Shown piece after piece: positions 1-6,924 of a stretch of 12,381 nt of DNA. The number at the start of each line of letters is the position of its first letter. The first letter of the stretch is position 1. The DNA comes from DASUMP01 sp036277635 (GTDB lineage Bacteria > Actinomycetota > Acidimicrobiia > IMCC26256 > PALSA-610), in assembly GCA_036277635.1 (NCBI GenBank), contig DASUMP010000243.1, positions 1 to 12,381 on the forward strand. Direction: 5' to 3'. Position numbers and translations under genes: made by a program. Under the pieces are notes generated by a model. The model saw nothing but the letters and a program-made list of their open reading frames with translations. It was not told where the DNA came from and did no database searches.

Positions 1-327
1 GGTGATCGCGGCGTCGGCGTGCCAGCCGTCGATGATCGCCCCGCAGTCGATCGAGACGATGTCGCCCTCGTCGAGGCGACGCTCGCCGGGGATGCCGTGC
101 ACGACCACCTCGTTCGGGGAGATGCACGCGACGGCCGGGAAACCGTGGTACCCGAGGAAGTTGGAGCGCGCGTCGCGCCGGGCGAGCACGTCGCGCGCGG
201 CGGTGTCGAGATCTGCGGTCGTCGCGCCCGGAACCGCCGCCCGCACGCACGCTTCGTGCATCTCGGCGACCACCCGGCCCGCTCGTCGCATCGTCGCGAT
301 CTGCTCGCGGGTCTTGCGCAGGCTCAC
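1..327 (-). CDS. map: Type I methionine aminopeptidase, N-terminal part (cut by window edge)
   Basis: Removes the initiator methionine from nascent proteins in the cytoplasm. Only the first 109 codons are present; the gene runs off the left edge in frame. The translation shows the family N-terminus (MRRAGRVVAEM, residues 13-23), the NEVVVHGIP segment carrying the substrate-binding His (residue 77, matching E. coli His79), and the first two metal ligands, Asp94 in SIDCG and Asp105 in GWHAD (E. coli Asp97 and Asp108). The remaining His/Glu ligands lie outside the window. The chosen start is a GTG one base after the adk stop; it has no clear Shine-Dalgarno site, so it may depend on coupling to adk. 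An internal ATG at codon 13 would remove the conserved N-terminal helix and is less likely. Identity is secure; the exact start is moderately so. Confidence 0.93.
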   Translation of the reverse strand, partial: MSLRKTREQIATMRRAGRVVAEMHEACVRAAVPGATTADLDTAARDVLARRDARSNFLGYHGFPAVACISPNEVVVHGIPGERRLDEGDIVSIDCGAIIDGWHADAAIT

Positions 328-328
328 C

Positions 329-1000
329 TCAGGCCGCGGGGCTCTTCAGCTGCTCGTCGACGACCCGCACCAGTCGGTCGAACACGTCGTCGCCGGTGCC
401 GACACCGTCGACGACGACGAGCTGGCCGCGCTCGCGGTAGTACTCGATGATCGGCACGGTCTCTTGCTCGTAGATGTCGAGCCGGATGGCGATGGCCGCC
501 GGGGTGTCGTCGTCGCGCTGGACCACCTCGCCGCCACACGTGTCGCAGACCCACGGCTTCGTGGGCGGCATGTTCACGTGGTACACGCGCTGGCAGTCCT
601 TGCAGACCCGCCGACCCGCGAGCCGATCCATGACGACCTCGGTCGGGACGTCGAGATCGATCACGACGTCGAGCGGGTGGTCGCCGATGATCCGGTCGAG
701 CTCCTCGGCCTGCGCGAGCGTGCGCGGGAACCCGTCGAGCACGAACCCCTCGGCGAGCGGCGCACCGGGGCGCAGGCACTCCTCGACGACCGCGACCACG
801 ACGTCGTCGGGGACGAGCTTGCCCTCGTCCATGTACGACTTCGCTTCGAGACCCTTCAGCGTGCCCGCTTCGGCTTGCGCGCGGAAGAGCTCTCCCGTGG
901 AGAGGTGCACGACCTCGTAGTGGTCGGCGAGCCGGCGCGCCTGGGTGCCCTTGCCGGCACCCTGCTTGCCGAGCAGGACGAGACGCGGTTGGTGGACCAT
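329..1000 (-). CDS. adk: Adenylate kinase with four-cysteine (zinc-type) LID
   Basis: Catalyses the reversible reaction ATP + AMP to 2 ADP in the cytoplasm. The 223-residue protein has a P-loop at residues 11-19 (GKQGAGKGT), the AMP-binding FVLDGFPRT at 86-94, a LID with Cys133, Cys136, Cys152 and Cys155 spaced C-x2-C...C-x2-C, and the QRDDD motif at 161-165. The long LID with four cysteines marks the zinc-stabilised class. One oddity is Gln13 in the P-loop where most adenylate kinases carry proline (G-x-P-G-x-G-K-G-T). The ATG start lies four bases after the secY stop; only a weak GGTAGG-like site precedes it, so translation is probably coupled to secY. The gene sits between secY and map, its standard place at the end of the spc operon. 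Confidence 0.97.
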   Translation of the reverse strand: MVHQPRLVLLGKQGAGKGTQARRLADHYEVVHLSTGELFRAQAEAGTLKGLEAKSYMDEGKLVPDDVVVAVVEECLRPGAPLAEGFVLDGFPRTLAQAEELDRIIGDHPLDVVIDLDVPTEVVMDRLAGRRVCKDCQRVYHVNMPPTKPWVCDTCGGEVVQRDDDTPAAIAIRLDIYEQETVPIIEYYRERGQLVVVDGVGTGDDVFDRLVRVVDEQLKSPAA

Positions 1001-1004
1001 GCGC

Positions 1005-2330
1005 CTACCGGAGGAAGCCCTCGTAGTTGCGCATCATCAGCTGGCTGTCGATCTGCTTCATCGTCTCGAGCGCGACGCCCACGGTGATCAGCAGCGACGT
1101 GCCGCCGAACGGGAACTGCGAGATGTCCCACACCTTGAACACGACGAACGGGACCAGCGCGATCACCATGAGGAACAGGGCACCGGGCAGCGTGATGCGG
1201 TTCAGCACCTTCGCCAGGTATCGCTCGGTCGGCGGCCCGGGCCGGATGCCGGGGATGAAGCCGCCCTGGCGCCGGATGACGTCGGCTTGCTGTTGCGGGT
1301 TGAACGCGATCGCCGTGTAGAAGTACGCGAAGAACAAGATGAGCGCGGAGTACATCGCGATGTACGTCCAGGTGAGCGAGTTGGTGCCGACGAGGTTGTC
1401 GTTGATCCACTGCTTCACGCCGTCCCACGGCGTGACCGTGGCGAGCAGCGCCGGCAGCTGCAGCAGCGAGCTCGCGAAGATCACTGGGATCACACCCGAC
1501 TGGTTGACCTTGAGCGGGATGTAGGTGCTCTGGCCGCCGTACATGCGGCGGCCCACGACGCGTTTCGCGAACTGGACGGGGATGCGCCGCTGCCCCGACT
1601 CCACCGTCACGATGCCGACGATCATCGCGATGCCCATGGCGATGATCACCACGAACTGCACGCGGCTCCCCTCGGAGTACACCGCGGAGGTCTGGAACGG
1701 CAGCCGGCTGACGACCGAAGCGAAGATCAGGATCGACATGCCGTTGCCGATCCCGCGTTGGGTGATGAGCTCGCCGAGCCACATCACGAGCGCGGTGCCC
1801 GCGGTCCAGGTCAGCACGATGACGACGGCCTTCCAGGCCGTGAAGTCGGGGATCAGGCTGACGCCCTGGGGGAGGTTGATCCCGGAGATGCCGAACAACC
1901 CGGCGTTGCCGCTCTTCAGCGCGAACACGAACGCTGTCGACTGCACGAGCGCGAGCGCGACGGTCACGTAACGCGTCCACTGCGTGATCTTCTTCTGCCC
2001 GACCTGGCCCTGCTGGCGCCACTCCTCGAGCTTCGGGATCACCACACCGAGCAGCTGCATGATGATCGAGGCCGTGATGTACGGCATGATCCCGAGGAAG
2101 AACACCGCGACGTTGGTGATCGCGCCACCCGAGAACAGGTCGAGGAACGCCACGACCCCGCCGGTGTCCTCCGCCGCGTCCTGCAGCTCCTTGATCGCGT
2201 CGAAGTCGACGTACGGAACCGGGACGTGGGCGCCGAAGCGGTAGATCCCGATCACGAGGATCGTGAACAGGATCTTGTTGCGGAGGTCCGGCACCCGGAA
2301 CATGTTCCGCAAGCGGGAAAGACCCGACAT
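1005..2330 (-). CDS. secY: Preprotein translocase subunit SecY
   Basis: Forms the protein-conducting channel of the SecYEG translocase in the cytoplasmic membrane. At 441 residues it has the usual length and a hydrophobic profile consistent with ten membrane segments. The first begins near residue 20 (ILFTILVIGIYRFG). Family signatures are present: NVAVFFLGIMPYITASIIMQ in the segment-2 region, GNGMSILIFASVVSRLP mid-protein, a cytoplasmic loop with KRVVGRRMYGG, the NPQQQADVIRRQGGFIPGIRPG loop important for SecA/ribosome contact, and the C-terminal VALETMKQIDSQLMMRNYEGF. The start ATG follows an AGGAGG site by 12 bases, longer than optimal, and this site lies in a small predicted hairpin. It is the first non-ribosomal gene after the spc ribosomal proteins, separated from rplO by 52 bases. 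Confidence 0.98.
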   Translation of the reverse strand: MSGLSRLRNMFRVPDLRNKILFTILVIGIYRFGAHVPVPYVDFDAIKELQDAAEDTGGVVAFLDLFSGGAITNVAVFFLGIMPYITASIIMQLLGVVIPKLEEWRQQGQVGQKKITQWTRYVTVALALVQSTAFVFALKSGNAGLFGISGINLPQGVSLIPDFTAWKAVVIVLTWTAGTALVMWLGELITQRGIGNGMSILIFASVVSRLPFQTSAVYSEGSRVQFVVIIAMGIAMIVGIVTVESGQRRIPVQFAKRVVGRRMYGGQSTYIPLKVNQSGVIPVIFASSLLQLPALLATVTPWDGVKQWINDNLVGTNSLTWTYIAMYSALILFFAYFYTAIAFNPQQQADVIRRQGGFIPGIRPGPPTERYLAKVLNRITLPGALFLMVIALVPFVVFKVWDISQFPFGGTSLLITVGVALETMKQIDSQLMMRNYEGFLR

Positions 2331-2340
2331 CGGGGTGTTC

Positions 2341-2352
2341 GACCTCCTGGTC
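2341..2352 (-). promoter_or_regulatory. secY Shine-Dalgarno site inside a small hairpin
   Basis: The only good ribosome-binding sequence before secY, AGGAGG (2343-2348), is embedded in the palindrome GACC-AGGA-GGTC, which can form a 4-bp stem with AGGA in the loop. The site lies 12 bases from the ATG. The rest of the 52-base rplO-secY spacer holds one more minor 4-bp inverted repeat (CTCC/GGAG) and no recognisable promoter or U-tract terminator. A regulatory role is inference; 4-bp stems are common by chance in GC-rich DNA. Confidence 0.3.
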
Positions 2353-2382
2353 GCGCTCCGGGTGGAGGGCGAGGCGACGAGT

Positions 2383-2874
2383 CTAACGGTTGGTCAGTGC
2401 GTTCCCTCTCGCCGGCGGGCGGCGGTCGCCCCACGGCAGCGGGATCACTTCCGTGCTGCCGCCGGCCGCTTCGATGGCCCGGACGGCCGACTCGGAGAAC
2501 CGGTGCGCACGAACCGTGAGCGGCTTCGTCAGCTCGCCGCGACCGAGCACCTTCACCAGGCCACGCTTCGCGACGAGGCCCCGGGCGCGCAGGCTGTCGG
2601 GATCGACCGCGCTGCCGCCGTCGAAGGTCTCGAGCGTGTCGAGGTTGACCACGTGGTACTCCACGCGGAACGGGTTCTTGAACCCCTTCGCCTTCGGCGT
2701 CCGTCGCTGCATCGGGGTCTGACCACCCTCGAACCCGGCCGGCACGTTGCCGCGCGCGCCCTGGCCCTTGGTGCCGCGTCCGGCGGTCTTGCCGCCCTTG
2801 CCCGCGATGCCTCGTCCGACCCGGCGCCGCGCGGTGCGCGACCCGGGCGCCGGCTTGAGGTCATGGATCTTCAC
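2383..2874 (-). CDS. rplO: 50S ribosomal protein L15
   Basis: Late-assembling large-subunit protein that contacts 23S rRNA domains. The 163-residue product starts MKIHDLKPAPGSR and carries the glycine/arginine/lysine-rich N-terminal signature GRGIAGKGGKTAGRGTKGQG (20-39), which threads into rRNA, and the C-terminal globular part ending in SAVRAIEAAGGSTEVIPLP. The start is a GTG, not ATG: it overlaps the rpmD stop by four bases (GTGA), and a strong GGAGGAG site sits five bases upstream inside rpmD. The last about 15 residues (GDRRPPARGNALTNR) extend past the usual conserved end. Translation is probably coupled to rpmD. Confidence 0.97.
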   Translation of the reverse strand: MKIHDLKPAPGSRTARRRVGRGIAGKGGKTAGRGTKGQGARGNVPAGFEGGQTPMQRRTPKAKGFKNPFRVEYHVVNLDTLETFDGGSAVDPDSLRARGLVAKRGLVKVLGRGELTKPLTVRAHRFSESAVRAIEAAGGSTEVIPLPWGDRRPPARGNALTNR

Positions 2875-3053
2875 GCCTGCTCCTCCACCTTCACGAGATG
2901 CGGCACCCGGGCCAGCATCCCGCGGATCTCAGGACGATCCGGGAGCACGTTCGAGCTCCCGATGCGGTGCAGGCCGAGCGCGCGCAACGTGCCGCGCTGC
3001 TTCGGCTTCGTACCGATCTTCGACTTCACGAGCGTGACCTTCAGCGTCGTCAT
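2871..3053 (-). CDS. rpmD: 50S ribosomal protein L30
   Basis: Small large-subunit protein of 60 residues, the normal bacterial length. Recognised by the N-terminal strand LKVTLVKSKIGTKPKQRGTLRALGL and the C-terminal IRGMLARVPHLVKV. It starts two bases after the rpsE stop with a GAGGT site nine bases upstream, and its stop overlaps the GTG start of rplO. Some bacterial groups lack L30; its presence here between S5 and L15 is the standard spc order. Confidence 0.96.
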   Translation of the reverse strand: MTTLKVTLVKSKIGTKPKQRGTLRALGLHRIGSSNVLPDRPEIRGMLARVPHLVKVEEQA

Positions 3054-3055
3054 GG

Positions 3056-3604
3056 CTACGCGACCTCGTTCACGGTGCGCGGCCCGCGAGCGCGCTCGCG
3101 GTAGGCGTTCAACATGCCCTTCGTGCTCACTTCTTCCGCGCTCTTGCCGCGCAGCTTCGCGACCTCTTCGGGTCGGCGCAGCGACTGCAGGCCCTGCAGC
3201 GTCGCGCGCGCGACGTTGATCGCGTTCGAGGAGCCGAGCGACTTCGCGAGCACGTCGTTGATCCCGGCGGCTTCGAGGATCGCGCGTGCCGCGCCACCCG
3301 CGATCACACCGGTTCCGGGAGACGCGGGCTTGAGCAGCACGCGCGCGGCGTCGTGCTCACCGATGATCGTGTGTGTGATCGTGGAACCCGCGAGCGGCAC
3401 GGACACGAGGCTCTTCTTCGCCTCTTCCATCCCCTTCTGGATCGCGGCGGGCACTTCCTTCGCCTTGCCGTACCCGAGGCCGACGTTCCCGTTGCCGTCA
3501 CCGACGACCACGAGCGCGGTGAAGGAGAACCGCCGACCACCCTTCACGACCTTGGCCACGCGGTTGATCGCGATCACTCGTTCGTCGTACTGGCCCTCGG
3601 CCAT
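3056..3604 (-). CDS. rpsE: 30S ribosomal protein S5
   Basis: Small-subunit protein affecting decoding accuracy and mRNA entry. The protein has 182 residues from the ATG. It shows the N-terminal double-stranded-RNA-binding-like domain (ERVIAINRVAKVVKGGRRFSF, with GNGNVGLGYGKAKEVPAAI) and the C-terminal domain (GTGVIAGGAARAILEAAGI, DVLAKSLGSSNAINVARATLQGL). A GTG one codon earlier (3607) is also in frame. I chose the ATG at 3604 because AGGAG (3611-3615) then lies six bases away, compared with three for the GTG. It follows rplR closely and precedes rpmD by two bases. Confidence 0.97.
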   Translation of the reverse strand: MAEGQYDERVIAINRVAKVVKGGRRFSFTALVVVGDGNGNVGLGYGKAKEVPAAIQKGMEEAKKSLVSVPLAGSTITHTIIGEHDAARVLLKPASPGTGVIAGGAARAILEAAGINDVLAKSLGSSNAINVARATLQGLQSLRRPEEVAKLRGKSAEEVSTKGMLNAYRERARGPRTVNEVA

Positions 3605-3623
3605 CACTCACTCCTCATGTCGA

Positions 3624-3980
3624 TCACAGCTGGAGCCCGGCTTCGCGGGCCCCGTCGGCGACCGCAGCGACGCGGCCGTGGTACCGGAAGCCGCCGCGGT
3701 CGAACACGGCCCGCTCGACGCCGGCCGCCTTGACCCTCTCGCCGAGCCGCTTCCCCACTGCGCGCGCCGCGTCGACGGTCGCCGTCGCGCCCGAACGCGC
3801 GTCGGTCTCCATCGTCGAGGCGGCCGCGATGGTGCGGCCGGCGAGATCGTCGATCGCCTGGACGTAGATGTGACGGTTCGACCGGAACACCGCGAGGCGC
3901 GGCCGCTCGGCGGTCCCCATGATCTTCTTGCGCACGCGCCGGTGGCGGCGGCGCCGGGCTTCGTGCTTGGCGGTGCTCAT
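3624..3980 (-). CDS. rplR: 50S ribosomal protein L18
   Basis: Binds 5S rRNA with L5 and helps attach it to the large subunit. The 118-residue protein has a very basic N-terminus (residues 5-22, KHEARRRRHRRVRKKIMG), the family core GTAERPRLAVFRSNRHIYVQAIDD, and the conserved end FDRGGFRYHGRVAAVADGAREAGL. The start ATG is 31 bases after the rplF stop, one of the larger gaps in the cluster, with a GGAG site five bases upstream. The open frame continues upstream to 4280 without a stop, but that stretch is antiphase to rplF and reads as shadow sequence. Confidence 0.97.
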   Translation of the reverse strand: MSTAKHEARRRRHRRVRKKIMGTAERPRLAVFRSNRHIYVQAIDDLAGRTIAAASTMETDARSGATATVDAARAVGKRLGERVKAAGVERAVFDRGGFRYHGRVAAVADGAREAGLQL

Positions 3981-4011
3981 GTCGACTCCACTGCCTGGTG
4001 TGCGGCCAGGC

Positions 4012-4551
4012 TCACTTGGCGGACTTGCCGGCCTTGCGCTGCACGCGTTCGCCGGCGTAGCGGATGCCCTTGCCCTTGTACGGCTCCGGCTTGCGGATCT
4101 TGCGGATGTCGGCGGCGACCTGGCCGACCATGACCTTGTCGTAGCCGCGCACGGTGATGCGCGTCGGCACCGGCACCTCGAAGGTGACACCCGCGGGGGC
4201 CTGCACGTGCACCGGGTGCGAGAAGCCGAGCTGCAGCTCGAGCTTGTCGGGACCCTGGGCTTGGGCGCGGTACCCCACACCCACGATCTCGAGCTCCTTC
4301 ACGAAGCCCTCAGAAACACCGACGACCATGTTGCTGATCAAGGTGCGCGCGAGACCGTGCAACGACCGGTTGGTGCGCGTGTCGTCGGCGCGCGTGACGA
4401 CGATGTCGTCGCCGTCACGGGTCACGGTGATCTGACCCACGACTTCGTGCGCGAGCTCACCCTTCGGTCCCTTGACCGCGACCCGGGTGCCGTCGATCGT
4501 GACGTCGACTCCGGACGGGATCGGGATGGGTTGCTTGCCGATGCGAGACAT
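4012..4551 (-). CDS. rplF: 50S ribosomal protein L6
   Basis: Large-subunit protein near the factor-binding site and sarcin-ricin loop. The 179 residues are the typical length, with the standard start MSRIGKQPIPIPSGV, the duplicated fold (NRSLHGLARTLISNMVVGVSEGFVKELEIVGVGYRA in the middle), and the signature PEPYKGKGIRYAGE near the end. GGAG lies six bases before the ATG. The gene follows rpsH by 11 bases. Confidence 0.98.
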   Translation of the reverse strand: MSRIGKQPIPIPSGVDVTIDGTRVAVKGPKGELAHEVVGQITVTRDGDDIVVTRADDTRTNRSLHGLARTLISNMVVGVSEGFVKELEIVGVGYRAQAQGPDKLELQLGFSHPVHVQAPAGVTFEVPVPTRITVRGYDKVMVGQVAADIRKIRKPEPYKGKGIRYAGERVQRKAGKSAK

Positions 4552-4562
4552 GTCGTGCTCCG

Positions 4563-4967
4563 TTACCAGACCTGGCAGAGGATCTCGCCGCCGACCTTGC
4601 GCTCGCGCGCCTCGCGGTCGGTGAGGAGACCGATGTTGGTCGAGAGGATCGCGATCCCCATCCCACCCAGCACGCGCGGCACCGACGACGCGTTCGTGTA
4701 GACGCGGAGTCCGGGGCGCGAGACGCGCTTGATCCCTGAGATCGTCCGACGACGGTCGGGCGTGTACTTCATCTGGATCGTGAGACGCTGGCCGGGTCGG
4801 CCGGGGACGTCGTCGACGTGGAACCCCGTGATGTAACCCTCCTGCTGGAGGATCTTCGCCACTGCGACCTTGAGCTTCGACGACGGCATCACGACGTCGT
4901 CGTGGAACGCGATGTTCGCGTTCCGCACGCGGGTCAGCATGTCGGCGATCGGGTCGGTCATCGTCAT
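4563..4967 (-). CDS. rpsH: 30S ribosomal protein S8
   Basis: Primary binder of the 16S rRNA central domain; in E. coli it also represses spc-operon translation by binding its mRNA near rplE. The 134-residue protein has DPIADMLTRVRNANIA at the start and the conserved C-terminus GLLTDREARERKVGGEILCQVW. The preferred start is the ATG at 4967, eight bases after an AGGGGG run; a second in-frame ATG at 4961 (giving MTDPIADML, closer to many homologues) is 14 bases from it. The stop is TAA. S8 autoregulation in this organism is not shown by the sequence. Confidence 0.97.
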   Translation of the reverse strand: MTMTDPIADMLTRVRNANIAFHDDVVMPSSKLKVAVAKILQQEGYITGFHVDDVPGRPGQRLTIQMKYTPDRRRTISGIKRVSRPGLRVYTNASSVPRVLGGMGIAILSTNIGLLTDREARERKVGGEILCQVW

Positions 4968-4980
4968 CGAGCCAGCCCCC

Positions 4981-5166
4981 TCACCACGAAGCCTTCGTCA
5001 CGCCGGGAACCTCGCCGGCGTGGGCCATGTTGCGCAGGCACACGCGACAGAGCCCGAAGTCGCGGTACACCGAACGCGCGCGACCGCACCTCCGGCACCG
5101 GCGGTACGCGCGCACCTTGAACTTCGGTGTGCGCTGCTGCTTGTTGACCAACGCTTTCTTCGCCAT
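4981..5166 (-). CDS. rpsN: 30S ribosomal protein S14, type Z (zinc-binding)
   Basis: Small-subunit head protein. At 61 residues it is the short, zinc-binding form: Cys24, Cys27, Cys40 and Cys43 (RCRRCGRA ... GLCRVCLRN) form the C-x2-C...C-x2-C site. It ends GEVPGVTKASW, the usual type Z terminus. It starts three bases after the rplE stop with AGGGGTG four bases upstream. Many actinobacteria carry a second, cysteine-free S14 under zinc-starvation control elsewhere; whether this genome does cannot be seen here. Confidence 0.97.
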   Translation of the reverse strand: MAKKALVNKQQRTPKFKVRAYRRCRRCGRARSVYRDFGLCRVCLRNMAHAGEVPGVTKASW

Positions 5167-5169
5167 CGA

Positions 5170-5742
5170 TCACCCCTGGCCTTCGCGGCGGAACGGGAAC
5201 CCGAGCGCTCGGAGCAGCGCGCGGGCGTGGTCGTCGGACTCGGCGGTCGTGACGATCGTGATGTTCATGCCCCGTACCGAATCGATCTTGTCGTAGTCGA
5301 TCTCCGGGAAGATCAACTGCTCGGTCACGCCGAACGTGTAGTTGCCGCGACCGTCGAACTGGTCGGGCGACATGCCGCGGAAGTCCCGGATCCGCGGGAT
5401 CGCCAACGTGACCAGACGGTCGAAGAACTCCCACATGCGGGCACCCCGCAGCGTGACCTTCGCGCCGATCTCGTTGCCTTCACGCAGCTTGAACGTCGCG
5501 ATCGAGCGCTTCGCCTTGGTGACGAGCGGCTTCTGGCCCGTGATCACCGTGAGGTCGGTGACGGCGCCGTCGAGCAGCGAACGCTGCTGCGTGGCGCGAC
5601 CGACACCCATGTTCACCACGATCTTCTCGAGTCGCGGCACCTGCATCACGTTGGTCACGCCGAGCTCTTCCTGCAGCGCGGCCTTGATCTCGGCGTCGTA
5701 CTTCGTCTTGAGGCGCGGGACCTCCGTGGTCGCAGCCGCCAT
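5170..5742 (-). CDS. rplE: 50S ribosomal protein L5
   Basis: Central-protuberance protein that binds 5S rRNA with L18. The 190-residue protein has VPRLEKIVVNMGVG near residue 37, the GQKPLVTKAKRSIATFKLREG segment, GAKVTLRGARMWEFFDRLV, RIRDFRGMSPDQFDGRGNYTFGVTEQLIFPEI, and a C-terminal end with LLRALGFPF. The ATG overlaps the rplX stop by one base (TGATG). The frame remains open upstream to 5835 with another ATG, but that stretch lies inside rplX and does not resemble L5, so the short start is right. There is a short N-terminal extension (MAAATTEVP) before the usual start of the domain. Confidence 0.97.
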   Translation of the reverse strand: MAAATTEVPRLKTKYDAEIKAALQEELGVTNVMQVPRLEKIVVNMGVGRATQQRSLLDGAVTDLTVITGQKPLVTKAKRSIATFKLREGNEIGAKVTLRGARMWEFFDRLVTLAIPRIRDFRGMSPDQFDGRGNYTFGVTEQLIFPEIDYDKIDSVRGMNITIVTTAESDDHARALLRALGFPFRREGQG

Positions 5743-6047
5743 CAGATGTCGGCTCCGCACTTGCGGCAGACCCGGACCTTGCTGCCGTCGGAGGCGAAGC
5801 GGTAACCGATACGCGTGGGTCCGCACGACGGGCACACGAGCGCCACGTTCGACACGTGGACGGGCATCTCCTTGTCGATGATGCCGCCCTGCATCGTGGC
5901 GCGCGTCGGCTTCTGGTGCTTCTTCGCCATGTTGACGCCGTCGACGATCACCCGATCACGCGCGTCGATGACCCGGGTGATCGTGCCGCGCTTGCCGACG
6001 TCTTTGCCGGCGAGCACCTGCACCTCGTCGCCCTTCTTGAGCTTCAT
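5742..6047 (-). CDS. rplX: 50S ribosomal protein L24
   Basis: Early-assembly protein that initiates folding of 23S rRNA. The 101-residue protein opens with the KOW motif (KKGDEVQVLAGKDVGKRGTI, residues 4-23), then VNMAKKHQKP, and ends with a probable zinc ribbon: Cys72, Cys75, Cys94 and Cys97 (CPSC ... CRKC). It has the strongest ribosome-binding site in the window, GGAGGTG seven bases before the ATG, placed within the end of rplN; one base separates it from the rplN stop. Confidence 0.97.
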   Translation of the reverse strand: MKLKKGDEVQVLAGKDVGKRGTITRVIDARDRVIVDGVNMAKKHQKPTRATMQGGIIDKEMPVHVSNVALVCPSCGPTRIGYRFASDGSKVRVCRKCGADI

Positions 6048-6048
6048 C

Positions 6049-6417
6049 TCAAAGCACCTCCGGCGCGAGTGAGACGATCCGCATGAAGCGCCGGTCGCGC
6101 AGCTCTCGACCCACGGGGCCGAAGATGCGCGTGCCCCGGGGCTGCATCTGGTCGTTGATCAACACCGCCGCGTTCTCGTCGAAGCGGATGTAGCTGCCGT
6201 CGGGACGGCGCTTCTCCTTCTTCGTGCGGACCACGACGCACTTCACGACGTCGCCCTTCTTGACCGACGCGCCGGGCACGGCGTCCTTCACCGTCGCCAC
6301 GAAGATGTCGCCGATGCTGGCATAGCGCCGGCGCGTGCCGCCGAGCACCTTGATGCACAGCACCTCGCGCGCACCCGAGTTGTCGGCCACCTTGAGGCGG
6401 CTCTCCTGCTGGATCAT
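6049..6417 (-). CDS. rplN: 50S ribosomal protein L14
   Basis: Interface protein that contacts 16S rRNA in an intersubunit bridge and is the docking site for ribosome-silencing factor. At exactly 122 residues it matches the family length. It has MIQQESRLKVADNSGAREV at the start and GDVVKCVVVRTKKEKRRPDGSYIRFDENAAVLI in the centre. It is first in the classical spc operon, yet its ATG overlaps the rpsQ stop by four bases (ATGA), with GGAG eight bases upstream. This places no gap, promoter or terminator at the S10/spc boundary. Confidence 0.98.
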   Translation of the reverse strand: MIQQESRLKVADNSGAREVLCIKVLGGTRRRYASIGDIFVATVKDAVPGASVKKGDVVKCVVVRTKKEKRRPDGSYIRFDENAAVLINDQMQPRGTRIFGPVGRELRDRRFMRIVSLAPEVL

Positions 6418-6692
6418 CGAGCACGCTCCAGCACCTCGACGATGCGCCACCGCTTGAGCGACGACAGCGGCCGGGTCTCCTGGACGCGCACGCGGTCGCC
6501 CTCGCGCACGTCGTTCGTCTCGTCGTGGGCGTAGAGGCGCTTGGTGCGCTGCACCGTCTTGCCGTAGCGGCGGTGGCGCACGCGATCGGTGACGGCCACG
6601 ACGACCGTCTTGTCCATCTTCGTCGACACGGCGATGCCTTCCCGGACCTTCCGGGCGTTGTCGCGGGGTGCGGACTCTTCTGCGTCGGCCAT
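6414..6692 (-). CDS. rpsQ: 30S ribosomal protein S17
   Basis: Early binder of the 5' domain of 16S rRNA. The 92-residue product contains the family core KVREGIAVSTKMDKTVVVAVTDRV and ends with ETRPLSSLKRWRIVEVLERAR. Residues 1-13 (MADAEESAPRDNA) form a short acidic extension ahead of the core. Four possible start codons lie in a row in one frame (GTG 6701, ATG 6698, GTG 6695, ATG 6692). I chose 6692 because AGGAG at 6701-6705 is then eight bases away; for 6698 the spacing would be only two. The 6698 ATG overlaps the rpmC stop by one base and stays a possible coupled start. Confidence 0.94.
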   Translation of the reverse strand: MADAEESAPRDNARKVREGIAVSTKMDKTVVVAVTDRVRHRRYGKTVQRTKRLYAHDETNDVREGDRVRVQETRPLSSLKRWRIVEVLERAR

Positions 6693-6697
6693 CACCA

Positions 6698-6922
6698 TCA
6701 CTCCTCGTGCGACGCCTGCTCGGCGGCCGCGATCTCGCGCTCGCGCTGCAGCGTCAGCAGCCGCGCGACGTCGCGGCGGACGTCGCCGAGACGGGTGCTG
6801 TTGTCCAGCTGCCCGGTGGCGTGCTGGAACCGCAGGTTGAACATCTCTTCCCTGGCCTCGACGAGTCGCTGCTCGAGCGCTTCGTCGGTGAGCTCGCGCA
6901 GCTCGCGGGTCTTGTTCGCCAC
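6698..6922 (-). CDS. rpmC: 50S ribosomal protein L29
   Basis: Small helical protein at the polypeptide exit, next to L23 and contacting signal recognition particle. The 74-residue translation has TRELRELTDEALEQRLVEAREEMFNLRFQHATGQLDN, the standard two-helix hairpin, followed by RLGDVRRDVARLLTLQRERE. The start is GTG three bases after the rplP stop, backed by the repeated AGGAGGAGG at 6930-6938 inside rplP (seven-base spacing from its last AGGAGG). The C-terminal IAAAEQASHEE is a short extra tail. Confidence 0.95.
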   Translation of the reverse strand: MANKTRELRELTDEALEQRLVEAREEMFNLRFQHATGQLDNSTRLGDVRRDVARLLTLQREREIAAAEQASHEE

Positions 6923-6924
6923 GA

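Noticed and set aside
2..1087. Plus-strand open frame (361 codons) opposite map and adk
   Set aside because: Both map and adk are identified by catalytic motifs on the minus strand; the plus frame crosses their junction and resembles no family.
945..2519. Long plus-strand open frame (524 codons) opposite secY
   Set aside because: It is antisense to a clear SecY with ten membrane segments, is rich in Arg, Asp, His and Glu as expected from the reverse frame of GC-rich coding DNA, and has no recognisable domain.
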